From Pseudomonas sp. JQ170C (GTDB lineage Bacteria > Pseudomonadota > Gammaproteobacteria > Pseudomonadales > Pseudomonadaceae): 64,000 nucleotides of DNA. Of this stretch, positions 17,110 through 28,812 are shown piece after piece. The stretch's first letter is position 1. Every line of letters starts with the position of its first letter. Where the stretch lies: NCBI RefSeq assembly GCF_035581345.1, contig NZ_CP141608.1:3626501-3690500 (forward strand). Reading direction: 5' to 3'. Below the pieces are notes generated by a model that saw nothing but the letters and a program-made list of their open reading frames with translations, searched no databases and was not told the DNA's origin. The translations under genes and the position numbers were made by a program.

Positions 17110-17541
17110 TTGACCGCTGAACAACACCTGACCCCTGACCTGTTCGAGGTCGACAAGCGCCTGGGCCTCAAGCCTGTGGTGGATTTCAACAGCTACCTGC
17201 AAAAGGCCTTCGGCGACGGCCCGTGCCGTTGCAGCCGCTGCCTGGCCAGTGCAGGTGACGAGTCGGGCTACGAGCATGCGCACACCTTCAACCTGCAAGG
17301 CCAGACGGTCCATCGCCGCTTTGCCACGACCTCCGGCAGCGATGTATTGCTGGTACTGAAGAAGGCCTGGCTGTCGTACACCAAGGCCGAGCTGTCGCCG
17401 CTGGGCAACCTCGACCTCGACACCCTGCGCGCCTTCGTCGAACCGCAATGGCACAAGCGCCTGGTGCCGCTGCTGCTGGCCAGCGGCCTGGTCCGGGACG
17501 TTGAAGGGCAACTCATGTTGCAGGCCCAAGCGGGCGACTGA
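17110..17541 (+). CDS. Conserved hypothetical protein with a CRCSRC motif
   Basis: A 143-residue protein. A cysteine-rich segment CRCSRCLASAGDE (about 39-51) is followed by a helical C-terminal half (LDTLRAFVEPQWHKRLVPLLLASGLV). The cysteines could bind a metal, but no known domain is recognised. The start appears to be TTG at 17110; no ATG or GTG lies near in this frame. A REP doublet begins shortly after the stop. Confidence 0.62.
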   Translation: MTAEQHLTPDLFEVDKRLGLKPVVDFNSYLQKAFGDGPCRCSRCLASAGDESGYEHAHTFNLQGQTVHRRFATTSGSDVLLVLKKAWLSYTKAELSPLGNLDLDTLRAFVEPQWHKRLVPLLLASGLVRDVEGQLMLQAQAGD

Positions 17542-17548
17542 CGCAGAT

Positions 17549-17619
17549 GTAGGAGCGGGCTTGCCCCGCGATAGCGATCTAGCTGATACACCGCTATCGC
17601 GGGGCAAGCCCGCTCCTAC
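17549..17619. repeat. REP doublet, perfect 28-bp inverted repeat
   Basis: Arms at 17549-17576 and 17592-17619 are exact complements and each carries the REP core GTAGGAGCGGGCTTGCCCCG. The spacer is 15 bases. The right arm provides the TAG stop of the LysR gene that ends at 17616. Confidence 0.96.
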
Positions 17620-18560
17620 GCGCCCACTGCCAACGCATAAGGCCCCTCGGCCAGTTGCTCGCGCAGGAACGCCACGCAACTGCGCACTTTGGCCGAGCTG
17701 CTCGAGCGCGCCGCCGTCACCGCCCAGACATCGGCCGGCTGGTGATACGCCGGCAGCACCCGCACCAGCGAGCCATCCTCGAGATTACTGACCACATCCC
17801 AGTAAGACGCCATGATGATGCCGTGCCCGTCCAGTGCCCACTGGCGCACGATGTCGCTGTGGTTGGCCGCCATCGGGCCGGTGACTTTGACCGTCTCGAC
17901 ACCGCCCGGGCCGGTCAGCCGCCAGACCCCGAAACGATCGTCGCGGCTGCGAAACAACAGGCAATCCTGCTGCGCCAGCTCTGCCGGCACCCGCACCGGC
18001 CCGCGCCGCGCCAGGTAGTCGGGAGCCGCCGCCAGCACGCGTTTGTTCTCGGCAATCCGATGGGCAATCAGGTGCTTTTCCTGCACCTCCCCCACGCGGA
18101 TATCAATGTCGAAGTTCTCCCCGATCAGGTCCACCCGCCGGTCCATCAGTTCCAGCCAGACATCCAGGTTCGTATGACGCTTGCGCAGCAACGACAGGAT
18201 CGGTGCGACATGCTCGCGCCCGAGGCGCAGGCTGGTGCTGATGCGCAAGGTGCCACGCGGCTCGCTGTGCGCCCCGGACAGCGACTCGAGCATCGACTCG
18301 ACGTTCTCGAGAATCTTCTGCGCCCAGATGAAGGCGGCCTCGCCATCGCTGGTGATGTTCACCCGGCGCGTGGTGCGGTTGAACAACTTCACCCCCAGCA
18401 GCGTCTCCAGGGTGGCGATGCGCTTGCTGACATGGGCCGGCGACAGCCCTATCTCGGTGGCTGCGGCAATGAAGCTCGAACGCCGGGCCACCTCACAGAA
18501 CAGCTGCAAGTCGCGCAGCAGCGGATCATTATTCGCTAGTAGCGCATTCTGATTCTTCAT
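17616..18560 (-). CDS. LysR-family regulator of the dehydroquinase/Gfo-Idh cluster
   Basis: This 314-residue LysR protein has a helix-turn-helix at about 14-72 (LQLFCEVARRSSFIAAATEIGLSPAHVSKRIATLE) and a CrgA/DmlR-like effector domain. It diverges from the first gene of a catabolic cluster and is its probable activator. The final codons read GGC GCG TAG, where the TAG lies inside a REP element, so the original 3' end has been replaced or trimmed by REP sequence. Confidence 0.88.
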   Translation of the reverse strand: MKNQNALLANNDPLLRDLQLFCEVARRSSFIAAATEIGLSPAHVSKRIATLETLLGVKLFNRTTRRVNITSDGEAAFIWAQKILENVESMLESLSGAHSEPRGTLRISTSLRLGREHVAPILSLLRKRHTNLDVWLELMDRRVDLIGENFDIDIRVGEVQEKHLIAHRIAENKRVLAAAPDYLARRGPVRVPAELAQQDCLLFRSRDDRFGVWRLTGPGGVETVKVTGPMAANHSDIVRQWALDGHGIIMASYWDVVSNLEDGSLVRVLPAYHQPADVWAVTAARSSSSAKVRSCVAFLREQLAEGPYALAVGA

Positions 18561-18652
18561 TCAGCCCGATTATCTCCCCAGCGTTTTTTATTAGCCTCTC
18601 ACAAAACCGCCGTCGCGGTCAGCCTTGCCCACACAAGAACAATGAGAGCGCC

Positions 18653-19705
18653 ATGACCACCCTACGCATCGCCGTCGCCGGTGCCGGCCTGATCGGCCGT
18701 CGTCACATCGAACTGATCCAGGCCAGCAGCGCCTGCCAACTCTGCGCGCTGGTCGACCCGGCACCGGCCGCTGCGGCGCTGGCCCAGTCCGCCGGGGTGC
18801 CGCTGTACACCTCGCTGGAACAGCTGTTCGCCGAACAACGCCCGGACGGGGTCATCCTCGCCACGCCTAACCCGCTGCACGTGCAAGGCGCCCTAGCCTG
18901 CGTCGAACACGGCGTGGCGGCGCTGATCGAGAAGCCGGTGGCCCACAGCCTGGCAGAAGGCAAGCGCCTGCTGGCCATTGCCGAGCAACGTGGCGCACGG
19001 TTACTGGTGGGACACCATCGCGCCCACAGCGCGATTCTCGACAAGGCCCGCGAGGTGATCGCCGAAGGCGTGCTCGGCAACCTGGTCGCGGTGATGGGCA
19101 GCGCCCTGTTCTACAAGCCCGATGATTACTTCGACGCCGCGCCCTGGCGCCGCGAGGCCGGTGGCGGACCGGTGCTGATCAACATGATCCATGAGATCGG
19201 CAACCTGCGTTCGCTGTGCGGCGAAATCGTCGCCGTGCAGGCGCAGGCCTCCGGTGCCACCCGCGGTTTTGCCGTGGAAGACAGCATCGCCATCAGCCTG
19301 CGCTTTGCCAGCGGCGCCCTGGGCACCTTCATGCTCTCGGACACCGCCGCCTGCGCCCGCAGTTGGGAGCAGACCGCCCGGGAAAACCTCGATTACCCAA
19401 GCTACGCCGACGAAGACTGCTACGTGATTGCCGGCACCCGTGGCTCGCTGTCGATCCCGACCATGCGCCTTAAGTACTACGAGCGCGATGAACACCGTTC
19501 CTGGTGGAAGCCCTTCAGCACGGCAGTCGCCACGCTGGAGCAGGCCGACCCGCTGCAACGCCAGCTGGCGCACTTCTGCCAGGTGATACGCGGTGAGGCG
19601 CAACCGCGGGTGACCGTGCGTGACGGCCTGCGCAATTTGCAGATTGTCGATGCCATCACCCAGGCCGCGCAGAGCGGCCAGATCGTGCTGACCGAATCGC
19701 TGTAA
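18653..19705 (+). CDS. Gfo/Idh/MocA-family NAD(P)-dependent oxidoreductase
   Basis: A 350-residue protein with an N-terminal Rossmann fold (IAVAGAGLIGRRHIELI), the conserved EKPVAHS motif near residue 98, and the family's C-terminal alpha/beta domain. Members oxidise sugars, inositols and related polyols. It is the first gene of a run with an MFS carrier, a type II dehydroquinase and a second Gfo/Idh/MocA enzyme. Together these suggest oxidation of a quinate-, shikimate- or cyclitol-like compound; the exact substrate is unknown. Confidence 0.87.
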   Translation: MTTLRIAVAGAGLIGRRHIELIQASSACQLCALVDPAPAAAALAQSAGVPLYTSLEQLFAEQRPDGVILATPNPLHVQGALACVEHGVAALIEKPVAHSLAEGKRLLAIAEQRGARLLVGHHRAHSAILDKAREVIAEGVLGNLVAVMGSALFYKPDDYFDAAPWRREAGGGPVLINMIHEIGNLRSLCGEIVAVQAQASGATRGFAVEDSIAISLRFASGALGTFMLSDTAACARSWEQTARENLDYPSYADEDCYVIAGTRGSLSIPTMRLKYYERDEHRSWWKPFSTAVATLEQADPLQRQLAHFCQVIRGEAQPRVTVRDGLRNLQIVDAITQAAQSGQIVLTESL

Positions 19706-19745
19706 ACCGCCGTACCTCCATAACAACAACAAACGGAGACACCCG

Positions 19746-21136
<1,391 letters not shown>

Positions 21137-21140
<4 letters not shown>

Positions 21141-21592
21141 CCACCCTGCTCGTGCTCAACGGCCCCAACCTGAACATGCTTGGCCTGCGCCAGCCCGAGG
21201 TCTATGGCCGGGAAACCCTGGCCGATGTCCAGGCCCTGTGCCAACAGACCGCCAGCGGCCACGACCTGGCCCTGGAGTTTCACCAGACCAACCATGAAGG
21301 CCAAATGATCGACTGGATTCACCAGGCCCGTGGCCGAGTGGCCGGCATCGTCATCAACCCCGGCGCCTGGACCCACACCTCGGTGGCAATCCACGACGCC
21401 CTGATCGCTGCCGAAGTACCGGTGATCGAGGTGCATATTTCCAACGTTCACCGCCGCGAAGCCTTCCGCCACCACTCCTATGTGTCGCTGGTGGCCAAGG
21501 CGGTGTTGGCCGGTTTCGGCACCCACGGCTATGTGCTGGCCATCGACCATTTCGCCCGCGAGCTGCGCGGGCAACCAGGAGGTGATGCATGA
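21137..21592 (+). CDS. aroQ: Type II 3-dehydroquinate dehydratase
   Basis: A 151-residue dodecameric-type dehydroquinase that interconverts 3-dehydroquinate and 3-dehydroshikimate. It has the catalytic N-terminal loop [16 protein letters not shown], the [16 protein letters not shown] segment (usually QSN) and [16 protein letters not shown] (usually AY, here AW), followed by [17 protein letters not shown]. The altered residues and the gene context suggest a catabolic isozyme rather than the housekeeping aroQ beside accBC. It overlaps the MFS stop and the next start by ATGA on both sides. Confidence 0.93.
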
Positions 21593-22755
21593 AAACACTC
21601 GCCAACCCCAGCCAGCGACTGCGCCTGGGCTTCGTCGGCGGCGGCCTGGAGTCATCGATCGGCGCCACCCACCGCTACGCGGCCCACCTGGACGGGCACT
21701 TCGAGCTGGTCGCCGGGGTGTTTGCCCGCGACCCGCAGCGCAACCTGGCGGCCGCGCAGGCCTACGGCGTGGACCCGGCGCGTACCTACAGCGACTTTGC
21801 GCAGATGGCCCAGGCCGAAGCCGCGCGCACCGACGGTATCCAGGCGGTGGCGATCATGGCGCCCAATGCCGTGCATGTACCGGCGAGCCTGGCCTTCCTC
21901 GAACACGGGATCGACGTGATTTGCGACAAGCCCCTGGCCACCCACATGGACGAGGCCAGGGCCCTGGTCGAGCGGGTTCGCCAGGGCCCGGCGTTGCAAT
22001 TGCTCACGCACAACTACAGTGGCTACCCCATGATCCGCGAAGCCCGGGCGCTTATCGCCCAGGGCGCGATTGGCGAGGTGCGCCTGGTGCAGGTCGAGCA
22101 TGCCAGCGCCTTCGGCACTCATCCGCTGGAACAGCAAGGGGTCAAGAACCTGGCCTGGCGCACCGACCCGGACCAGGCCGGCACCTCGTCAGTGCTGGCC
22201 GATGTCGGTGTGCACGCCCATCAGTTGCTGCGTTTCGTCACCGGGCAAGAGATCAGCGAAGTTTCCGCCGAACTCAGCACCCTGGTGCCGGGCCGACGCT
22301 CGGACGACAACGCCCACGTCAAACTGCGCCTGAGCGGTGGCACCCGCGGGATGCTCTGGGCAAGCTTTGTGGCCGCAGGCCACCGGCACGGGTTGCAGAT
22401 CCGGGTATTCGGCTCGACCGGCTCGCTGTACTGGCATCAGGAAGAACCGGAGCGCCTGGAGCTGCGTCATCAGGACCAGCCCCATCAAGTGCTGCGCCGT
22501 GGCGAAGCCTGGCTCAGTGAGGCAGCGAAGCAGGCCACGCGGATCAAGGCCGGTCAGCCGGAAGGGTTGCTCGAGGCCTTCGCCAACATCTACAGCGACG
22601 CCGCCGAGCTGATCCGGGCCCGGCGCGAGCAGCGCCCAAGCGCCCCACTGGCGCGCCTGTGTCCGAACGCAGAAGACGGCTTGCGCGGCATGGCGTTCAT
22701 CGAGGCTTGCGTGCGCTCGGACCAGGATCAGGGCTGCTGGACCCCGGTGGCCTGA
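21589..22755 (+). CDS. Second Gfo/Idh/MocA-family oxidoreductase of the cluster
   Basis: A 388-residue protein with a slightly unusual Rossmann start ([19 protein letters not shown]), the conserved [12 protein letters not shown] motif, and the C-terminal domain ending [12 protein letters not shown], as in myo-inositol and glucose-fructose type dehydrogenases. It differs clearly from the first Gfo/Idh/MocA protein of the cluster, so two successive oxidations or an oxidation and an epimerisation are possible. GGAGGTG precedes its ATG, and the start overlaps the aroQ stop. Confidence 0.87.
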   Translation: MKTLANPSQRLRLGFVGGGLESSIGATHRYAAHLDGHFELVAGVFARDPQRNLAAAQAYGVDPARTYSDFAQMAQAEAARTDGIQAVAIMAPNAVHVPASLAFLEHGIDVICDKPLATHMDEARALVERVRQGPALQLLTHNYSGYPMIREARALIAQGAIGEVRLVQVEHASAFGTHPLEQQGVKNLAWRTDPDQAGTSSVLADVGVHAHQLLRFVTGQEISEVSAELSTLVPGRRSDDNAHVKLRLSGGTRGMLWASFVAAGHRHGLQIRVFGSTGSLYWHQEEPERLELRHQDQPHQVLRRGEAWLSEAAKQATRIKAGQPEGLLEAFANIYSDAAELIRARREQRPSAPLARLCPNAEDGLRGMAFIEACVRSDQDQGCWTPVA

Positions 22756-22798
22756 ACCACGCACCAGGCCATTGCGGGTTGCTGAATCGCTGGAAGGC

Positions 22799-23356
22799 TC
22801 AGTCTTCCAGCGGTTTCGGTGGCGCGGCCGGCTTCGCAGGTTTGGCAGGCTTGGCCGGTTTGCCCTCCTTGCCCTCCTTGCCCGGCTTGACCTCGGCCAC
22901 GGGCGTGGCCACCGTCGGTGGGGTGACCGCCTTTTCGGCGGCGGGCAGTTCGTCCACTGCCTTGAAGATCGACTCAGGTTCTACCGAGCCATCGTGTTCG
23001 ATCACATGCTTCTCGCCATCCTTGCCGACCAGAATCACCTGGGTACCGGTACGCGCACCCAGCTTCAGCTCGCGGATCAGGGCCATGGTGGTCTGTTGTT
23101 CAAGGTTCTTGTCGTCACGCTTGCCGACCATACCGGCAACGCTGTAGAGCACCAGGCTACGTTCATCGAAGGCCTTCTTCGTGGCCGGGTCCTTGAGCGC
23201 TTCGTTGAGGCCGCGCAGGGTCGGGTCGGCGGTGCTGGGTGCAATCACAATCAAGGGGCGGGACTTGTACAGGTCCTGGGTCAGGGGGGCGTCGTCAGCG
23301 AGGACGGGGCCGGCAATGGCCAGCAAGGTGGCGAGGGTCAGTGACCGGACGAGCAT
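22799..23356 (-). CDS. Exported DUF4174 protein with a Lys-Pro-Ala-rich tail
   Basis: A 185-residue protein. A signal peptide (residues about 1-20, cleaved near VLADDAP) leads to a thioredoxin-like DUF4174 domain (about 30-130, RPLIVIAPS, LVLYSVAGM, VILVGKDGEKH) without a CxxC pair. The C-terminus is a low-complexity tail of GKEGKEGKPAKPAKPAKP type that is basic and probably unfolded, perhaps contacting the cell wall or outer membrane. AAGGAG is six bases before the ATG at 23356; the ATG at 23362 touches it and is too close. Confidence 0.82.
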   Translation of the reverse strand: MLVRSLTLATLLAIAGPVLADDAPLTQDLYKSRPLIVIAPSTADPTLRGLNEALKDPATKKAFDERSLVLYSVAGMVGKRDDKNLEQQTTMALIRELKLGARTGTQVILVGKDGEKHVIEHDGSVEPESIFKAVDELPAAEKAVTPPTVATPVAEVKPGKEGKEGKPAKPAKPAKPAAPPKPLED

Positions 23357-23575
23357 GCGCATCTCCTTCAAATTCCATGCATCAAAGACTACAGATCGCG
23401 TCGAAAGATCCGAGGTGCGAGCCTAAACTACAGGACGATTTCCGTGGGCTGGCCAAAGGTAACTTCCGATTTCCAAGTAGCACCTTCGCCTCGTCCAGAG
23501 ACGGCTGACATCTGAATCTGAGGATAGCTGAAGCTGTCAGCCATGCCTGTCACACCGCTGCCGAAGGACTGGACC

Positions 23576-24070
23576 ATGAGCTTTGTCGAAACCCTGCTGT
23601 TGCTGCTGATCCTTGCCACTGCCCTGGGCTGTGGCTTGATGGGCGGGCTGTTCTTCGCCTTCTCCAACTTCGTGATGAAAGCCCTGGAACGCATACCCGA
23701 ACAAAGCGCGGTGACGGCCATGCAGTCGATCAACCGCGTGGTGCTCAATCGGCTGTTCCTTGCCTTGTTTTTCGGCACAGCGCTGACCAGCGTGGGCTTG
23801 CTGGTCTGGGCATACCAGCGCTGGCCGCTGTCGGGCAGCCTGTGCATGGCCATCGGCAGCGCCTTGTACCTGGCGGGCAATGTGGTGGTGACGATGCTGT
23901 TCAACGTGCCGAAAAACCAGGCCCTGGCCAAGCTGGACCCGGGCAGTGCCGAAGCCGTTGCGGCCTGGCATCGCTATGTGCCGGGCTGGAACCGCTGGAA
24001 CCATGTGCGAACGGTGACGGCCCTGGCGGCAGCGGCGTGGTTGATGCTGGCGCTGTGGCTGGTCCGGTAG
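23576..24070 (+). CDS. DUF1772-family membrane protein
   Basis: A 164-residue protein with four hydrophobic segments and the DUF1772 pattern (GLMGGLFFAFSNFVMKAL near the N-terminus, NVPKN and a tryptophan-rich WHRYVPGWNRWNHVR near the C-terminus). The family includes proteins named anthrone oxygenase in fungi; the bacterial role is unknown. AAGGA precedes the ATG at 23576. Its last codon is CGG and its TAG stop lies within the following REP element. Confidence 0.82.
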   Translation: MSFVETLLLLLILATALGCGLMGGLFFAFSNFVMKALERIPEQSAVTAMQSINRVVLNRLFLALFFGTALTSVGLLVWAYQRWPLSGSLCMAIGSALYLAGNVVVTMLFNVPKNQALAKLDPGSAEAVAAWHRYVPGWNRWNHVRTVTALAAAAWLMLALWLVR

Positions 24071-24136
24071 GAGCGGGCTTGCCCCGCGATGGCGGTGTGT
24101 CAGCCACAGGGTATCGCGGGGCAAGCCCGCTCCTAC
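24067..24136. repeat. REP doublet, perfect 24-bp inverted repeat
   Basis: Arms 24067-24090 and 24113-24136 are exact complements with the core GTAGGAGCGGGCTTGCCCCG. The first TAG is the stop codon of the DUF1772 gene. The element separates convergent genes. Confidence 0.96.
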
Positions 24137-24143
24137 GTGCGTT

Positions 24144-26504
24144 TTAGAACAAGCCCAGTTGCCGGTCGATCAAGGCCGAGAAATCATCCTGCACAAACGG
24201 CAGGATGGCATCGGCTACCGGTTGCAGTTGGCGGGTCAGGTAATGGTCGTAGTCGATGGCCGAGTGCCGGGTCTCCAGCGGCTCTGGTCCGGCCACGGTG
24301 ATCACATAACTGATCCAGCCGCCGTTCTGGTACTGACGCGGCCGGCCCTGGCGCTGGTTGTAGTCATCGGCCATGCGCGCCGCCCGCACATGGGGCGGTA
24401 CGTTGCGCTGGTAGTCGGCCAGGGGCCTGCGCAAGCGCTTGCGGTAGATCAGCAGGTCATCGTGCTCGCCGGCCAGGGTCTTGCGCACGTATTCGCGCAG
24501 GTAGGCCTGGTAGGGTTGGCGGCGGAAGATCCGCTCGTACAGTTCCTGCTGGAACTGCCGGGCCAGTGGCGACCAGTCGGTGCGCACGCTTTCCAGGCCC
24601 TTGTAGATCATCTCTTCATGCCCGTCACGGTGTTGCACCAGCCCGGCATAGCGCTTCTTGCTGCCCTCTTCCGCGCCGCGAATGGTGGGCATAAGAAAGC
24701 GTTTGTAGTGGGTCTCGTATTGCAGCTCCAGGGCGCTGTCCAGGCCATAGGTCTCACGCAGGTGTTCACCCCACCACTGATTGACGTGCTGCACCAGGCG
24801 CCGGCCGATGGCATCGGCGTCGGCCTCGTCGTGGGCGCGCTTGAGCCAGACGAACGTGGAGTCGGTGTCGCCGTAGATCACGCTGTACCCTTGAGCCTCG
24901 ATCAGCTCGCGGGTGCGGCGCATGATTTCATGACCACGCATGGTGATCGACGATGCCAGGCGCGGGTCGAAGAAGCGGCAACCGCTGGAGCCGAGGACGC
25001 CATAGAACGCGTTCATGATGATCTTCAAGGCCTGGGACAACGGCGCATTGTGTTCGCGCTTGGCCGTCTCCCGGCCCTGCCAGACCCGCTCGACAATCGC
25101 CGGCAGGCAATGCTGGGTGCGCGAGAAGCGTGCGCCGCGAAACCCCGGTACCGAGTTCTCGTCATCGGGCACGCGCAAGCCTTCCACCAGCCCCAGCGGG
25201 TCGATCAGGAAGGTGCGGATGATGGAGGGGTACAGGCTCTTGTAGTCGAGCACCAGCACCGACTCGTACAAGCCGGGCCGCGAATCCATGACAAAGCCAC
25301 CGGGGCTGGCTTCGTCCGGTCGCTCGCCCTGGTTGGGCGCGACAAAGCCCTGGCGGTGCATCAAGGGGATGTACAAATGACAGAACGCAGCCACCGAGCC
25401 GCCACTGCGATCGGCGGGCAGGCCGGTGACCGTGGCACGCTCCAGCAAAAAGGTCAGCAGTTCGGTCTTGGCGAAGATGCGTGTGACCAGCTCGCAGTCC
25501 TTGAGGTTGTAGCGCGCCAGCGCCGGCTTGTCCTCGGCAAACATGCGGTTGATTTCGTCCATACGCTGGTACGGGGTGTCGATGGCCTTGCCTTCGCCGA
25601 GCAGGGTCTGGGCAACGTTCTCCAGGCTGAACGAGGGAAAGCTCCAGGTCGCCGAACGCAGCGCCTCGATGCCGTCGATGATCAGGCGCCCCGAGGCCCC
25701 GGCAAAAAAGTGCGCGCGGCTGCCGTGCTCGCGCCACTCCATCACCTCGCCCTCGCGCCCCAGGCGCAGCGGCACCTGCAGCTGCTGGGCATGGGCGTGC
25801 AGCACCCGCAGGTCGAACTGCACCAGGTTCCAGCCGATGATCGCATCCGGGTCGTGCACGGCGAGCCAATGGTTCAGGCGCTCGAGCAACTGGCCGCGGC
25901 TGTCGCAGTACTCCAGGTCGAAGTCGATGCCCTGGGCGTCGCCGTTGGCAGGCCCGAGCATGTACACCTGGCGCTGGCCGCAGCCTTGGAGGGCGATGGA
26001 ATAGAGTTCGCCGCGCTCGGTGGTTTCGATGTCCAGTGACACCAGTTTGAGGGTCGGGCGGTAGTCGGGGGCGGGCTTGAGCTGGGCATCGTGCAGCACG
26101 CCGTGCGCATCTGGCGTGCCGCTGAAACTGACGGGCGCGGTGATGAAGCGCTCCATCAGGTAGCGCTCCGGCGGACGGATATCGGCCTCGTAGACTTGCA
26201 CGCCGGCGGCGCGCAGGCGCTTTTCCAGCTGGATCAACTGGCGGTGCTGGCGGCAGTAGAGCCCCAGCACCGGACGCTGCTCAAAGTCGCGAAGACCAAG
26301 GGGGCGCAATTCGACGTCGCGCTCACCGCGCAGCACGGCCTGCGCTTGTGCCTGATGAGCCGCAGGAATGAAAGCCACCGACGTCTGCACTGGCAAGCGC
26401 ACACGCCGAGGGCCCTGATCGGTGGCCAGCCAGAACTCCACGCAGGTTCCTGCCGGAGTGTCGCGCCAATGCCGGGTCAGGACAAAGCCCTGCTGTAACT
26501 CCAC
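24144..26504 (-). CDS. polB: DNA polymerase II (family B)
   Basis: A 786-residue family B polymerase. The 3'-5' exonuclease motif I is [13 protein letters not shown], motif II lies in [13 protein letters not shown], the polymerase A motif is [14 protein letters not shown] and the C motif is YGDTDSTFV. It performs repair and translesion restart synthesis. It starts with GTG at 26504 with GAGG upstream. I see no convincing LexA box in the short upstream region. It is convergent with the DUF1772 gene across a REP element. Confidence 0.96.
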   Translation of the reverse strand: MELQQGFVLTRHWRDTPAGTCVEFWLATDQGPRRVRLPVQTSVAFIPAAHQAQAQAVLRGERDVELRPLGLRDFEQRPVLGLYCRQHRQLIQLEKRLRAAGVQVYEADIRPPERYLMERFITAPVSFSGTPDAHGVLHDAQLKPAPDYRPTLKLVSLDIETTERGELYSIALQGCGQRQVYMLGPANGDAQGIDFDLEYCDSRGQLLERLNHWLAVHDPDAIIGWNLVQFDLRVLHAHAQQLQVPLRLGREGEVMEWREHGSRAHFFAGASGRLIIDGIEALRSATWSFPSFSLENVAQTLLGEGKAIDTPYQRMDEINRMFAEDKPALARYNLKDCELVTRIFAKTELLTFLLERATVTGLPADRSGGSVAAFCHLYIPLMHRQGFVAPNQGERPDEASPGGFVMDSRPGLYESVLVLDYKSLYPSIIRTFLIDPLGLVEGLRVPDDENSVPGFRGARFSRTQHCLPAIVERVWQGRETAKREHNAPLSQALKIIMNAFYGVLGSSGCRFFDPRLASSITMRGHEIMRRTRELIEAQGYSVIYGDTDSTFVWLKRAHDEADADAIGRRLVQHVNQWWGEHLRETYGLDSALELQYETHYKRFLMPTIRGAEEGSKKRYAGLVQHRDGHEEMIYKGLESVRTDWSPLARQFQQELYERIFRRQPYQAYLREYVRKTLAGEHDDLLIYRKRLRRPLADYQRNVPPHVRAARMADDYNQRQGRPRQYQNGGWISYVITVAGPEPLETRHSAIDYDHYLTRQLQPVADAILPFVQDDFSALIDRQLGLF

Positions 26505-26545
26505 CGCTGCAACCTCAATACCGCTGGATAGAGGGCAATTCTACC

Positions 26546-27766
26546 CTAGCCCGCCACCCGGGCGCCCGGTGTAAAGCCGTGGCGACGGGATTGCGCGGCA
26601 ATCAGCAACGCGGCGCCGATCAAGGCGAGCAACACCCAGGTGAAACTGCCGACACCCCACTGAGTCAGCAACACGCCGCCCAGCACGCCGCCGGCGGCAA
26701 TGGCCAGATTCCACACGGTGACGATCATCGACTGGGCCACGTCGGCGCCCTCCCCGGCGGCGTCGGCGCTGGCCGTCTGCAGCAGGGTCGGCGCACCGCC
26801 GTAGGTCAGGCCCCACAACGCCACGCTGAAGAACACCAGCGTCGGTGACTGGCCGGCCAGGCCCAGTACCAGCGCCACCGCACCAAACCCCGCCAGGCTG
26901 AGCACGACCATGGTGCGCAGGTAGCGGTCGATCCAGGCACCCACCAGGGCAATGCCGGCCAAGGCAGCAATGCCGAATGTCAGCAACACCAGCCCGGTGC
27001 TGGCCGCCATGTTCGCCGCCGCCAGAAACGGCACGATGTAGGTGTACAGCACATTGTGGGCGAGCACCCAGGTGAGGATCACCAGCAGCACGGCCAACAC
27101 CCCCGGCGTGCGCAGCACCTGGGCGATGCCGGGGCGCTGGCCCGGCTGGTGCCCGTCGAAATCCGGCACCTTGCACAGCACCCAGACGATCAGCAACACG
27201 GTCGACAGCGAGACGCCGGCAAAGGTCGCCCGCCAGCCCACCAGTTCGCCCAGCCAGGTACCGGCCGGCACGCCCAGCGACAACGCCAGCGGTGCGCCGA
27301 TCATCGCCACGGCCATGGCCCTGCCCTGCAGGGCCGGGCTGACCATGCGCCGTGCATGCCCGGCAATCACGCCCCAGGCCAGGCCTGCGGCAACCCCGGT
27401 CATGAAGCGTGCGGCCAGGGTCAGCGAGTAGGATTGCGACACGGCGGTCAGGGTGTTGAACAGCAGAAAGCCGACAATGGCCAGCAACAACACCGGACGC
27501 CGCCGCCAGCCCTGGGTCAGGGTCACCAGGGGAATGGCCGTGAGCAACGAGCCCAGGGCATACACCGTGACCAGTTGCCCGCTCATGGCTTCGCTGATGT
27601 GCATGCCTGCCGAGATCTGGCCGAGCAAACCGGCCGGCAGGGTTTCGCTGAGAATGGCAATGAAGCCGGTCATTGCCAGCGCCAGCAAACCACTGAGCGG
27701 AAACGGCTGTTCGCCGGCCTCCTCGGGGTTGGCCGGGACAGCGGCGCTGCAACTCATTTGCGACAT
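26546..27766 (-). CDS. MFS efflux transporter, DHA1 family (AraJ/NepI-like)
   Basis: A 406-residue protein with 12 predicted helices. It shows the DHA1 hallmarks ETLPAGLLGQISAGM in helix 1 and VTLTQGWRRRPVLL after helix 2, and a helix 5 segment MIGAPLALSLGVPAGTWLG. It probably exports a small metabolite or drug. GGAG is eight bases before the ATG at 27766; the frame continues upstream without a ribosome site. It diverges from a LysR gene with a shared operator. Confidence 0.88.
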   Translation of the reverse strand: MSQMSCSAAVPANPEEAGEQPFPLSGLLALAMTGFIAILSETLPAGLLGQISAGMHISEAMSGQLVTVYALGSLLTAIPLVTLTQGWRRRPVLLLAIVGFLLFNTLTAVSQSYSLTLAARFMTGVAAGLAWGVIAGHARRMVSPALQGRAMAVAMIGAPLALSLGVPAGTWLGELVGWRATFAGVSLSTVLLIVWVLCKVPDFDGHQPGQRPGIAQVLRTPGVLAVLLVILTWVLAHNVLYTYIVPFLAAANMAASTGLVLLTFGIAALAGIALVGAWIDRYLRTMVVLSLAGFGAVALVLGLAGQSPTLVFFSVALWGLTYGGAPTLLQTASADAAGEGADVAQSMIVTVWNLAIAAGGVLGGVLLTQWGVGSFTWVLLALIGAALLIAAQSRRHGFTPGARVAG

Positions 27767-27815
27767 GGTGAAACTCCTGTTTGAAAGACACACGAACCTT
27801 ACTGGCAGCGGCCAC

Positions 27816-27843
27816 TGCGGAAAAAGATGGGTACTATTCCGCA
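27816..27843. promoter_or_regulatory. Inverted repeat between MFS and LysR genes
   Basis: TGCGGAA (27816-27822) and TTCCGCA (27837-27843) are perfect 7-base arms 14 bases apart. A further short dyad, GGACA/TGTCC, is at 27850-27863. Both lie in the divergent promoter and are candidate LysR sites. Confidence 0.5.
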
Positions 27844-27879
27844 CATCCAGGACACTGATGTCCGCAATAGGAGTTGCAC

Positions 27880-28785
27880 GTGGATAGCCTCAACGGTTTT
27901 GTGGTGTTTGTGCGCGTCGCCGAAACCCGCAGCTTTGTCGCTGCTGCGCAATCGCTTGGCGTCAGTGCCTCGGCGATCGGCAAACGGGTGGCGCGCCTGG
28001 AAGCCCGCCTGGGTGTGCGGTTGTTTCACCGCAGCACCCGCAGCATCACCCTCACCGCCGAGGGCACAGTGTTTCTTGAGCGCAGCCGGCGCATCCTGGC
28101 CGAGATCGAGGCCACCGAACTTGAACTGTCACAATCAACGGAAACCCCACGCGGGCGCCTGCGCGTCAGCCTGCCCCAGGTCACCGCGCTGGTGATGCCG
28201 GCCTTGAGCGAATTCATGGCGCTGTACCCGCAGGTCGAGCTGGACCTGGATTTCAGCGATCGCATGGTCGATATCGTTGGTGAAGGGTTCGATGTGGTGA
28301 TGCGTGGCGGTACGCCGTCGGACTCCCGCTTGAACGCGAAATTCCTCGGCCACTTCCACCACCTGCTGGTGGGCTCCCCTGGCTACTTCCAGCGCTGCGG
28401 CACGCCGCGCCACCCTGACGACCTGGCACGGCACACCTGCTTGCATTACCGCTTCCCCAGCAGCGGCAAACTTGAGCGCTGGCCACTGCGCAGCGAGCAA
28501 CCCGGCCGCGACTACGACATTCCGGTATCGATGGTCTGTAACCATGTCGAGACGCGGGTGTGCTTTGCCATGCGCGACCGCGGCATCACCTGCCTGCCGG
28601 ATTTCACCGTGCGCCAGCAACTGGCCAAGGGGGAACTGGTGACGGTGCTGGATGATTTCATGGAGCGCCGAGGCAGCTTTTACCTGCTGTGGCCCTCGGG
28701 GCGGCAGATGCCGTCACGCTTGCGGGTGTTCATCGACTTCATGAGTGAGCGGGTGTTCAGCGAACCGGCCCGCCCCCACCCGTGA
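27880..28785 (+). CDS. LysR-family regulator, CrgA-like
   Basis: A 301-residue LysR protein with the helix-turn-helix at about 3-60 (FVVFVRVAETRSFVAAAQSLGVSASAIGKRVARLE) and an effector domain with the IVGEGFDVVMRGG segment typical of the CrgA group. The GTG at 27880 has AGGAG six bases upstream; a TTG two codons earlier overlaps that site. It diverges from the MFS exporter, which it probably controls. Confidence 0.88.
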   Translation: MDSLNGFVVFVRVAETRSFVAAAQSLGVSASAIGKRVARLEARLGVRLFHRSTRSITLTAEGTVFLERSRRILAEIEATELELSQSTETPRGRLRVSLPQVTALVMPALSEFMALYPQVELDLDFSDRMVDIVGEGFDVVMRGGTPSDSRLNAKFLGHFHHLLVGSPGYFQRCGTPRHPDDLARHTCLHYRFPSSGKLERWPLRSEQPGRDYDIPVSMVCNHVETRVCFAMRDRGITCLPDFTVRQQLAKGELVTVLDDFMERRGSFYLLWPSGRQMPSRLRVFIDFMSERVFSEPARPHP

Positions 28786-28812
28786 GGTGCTGGCAACACC
28801 GGCGGGCTTCCA

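Noticed and set aside
26505..26545. Possible LexA box in front of polB
   Set aside because: A CTGGATAG stretch is present, but the required CTG-N10-CAG spacing is missing.
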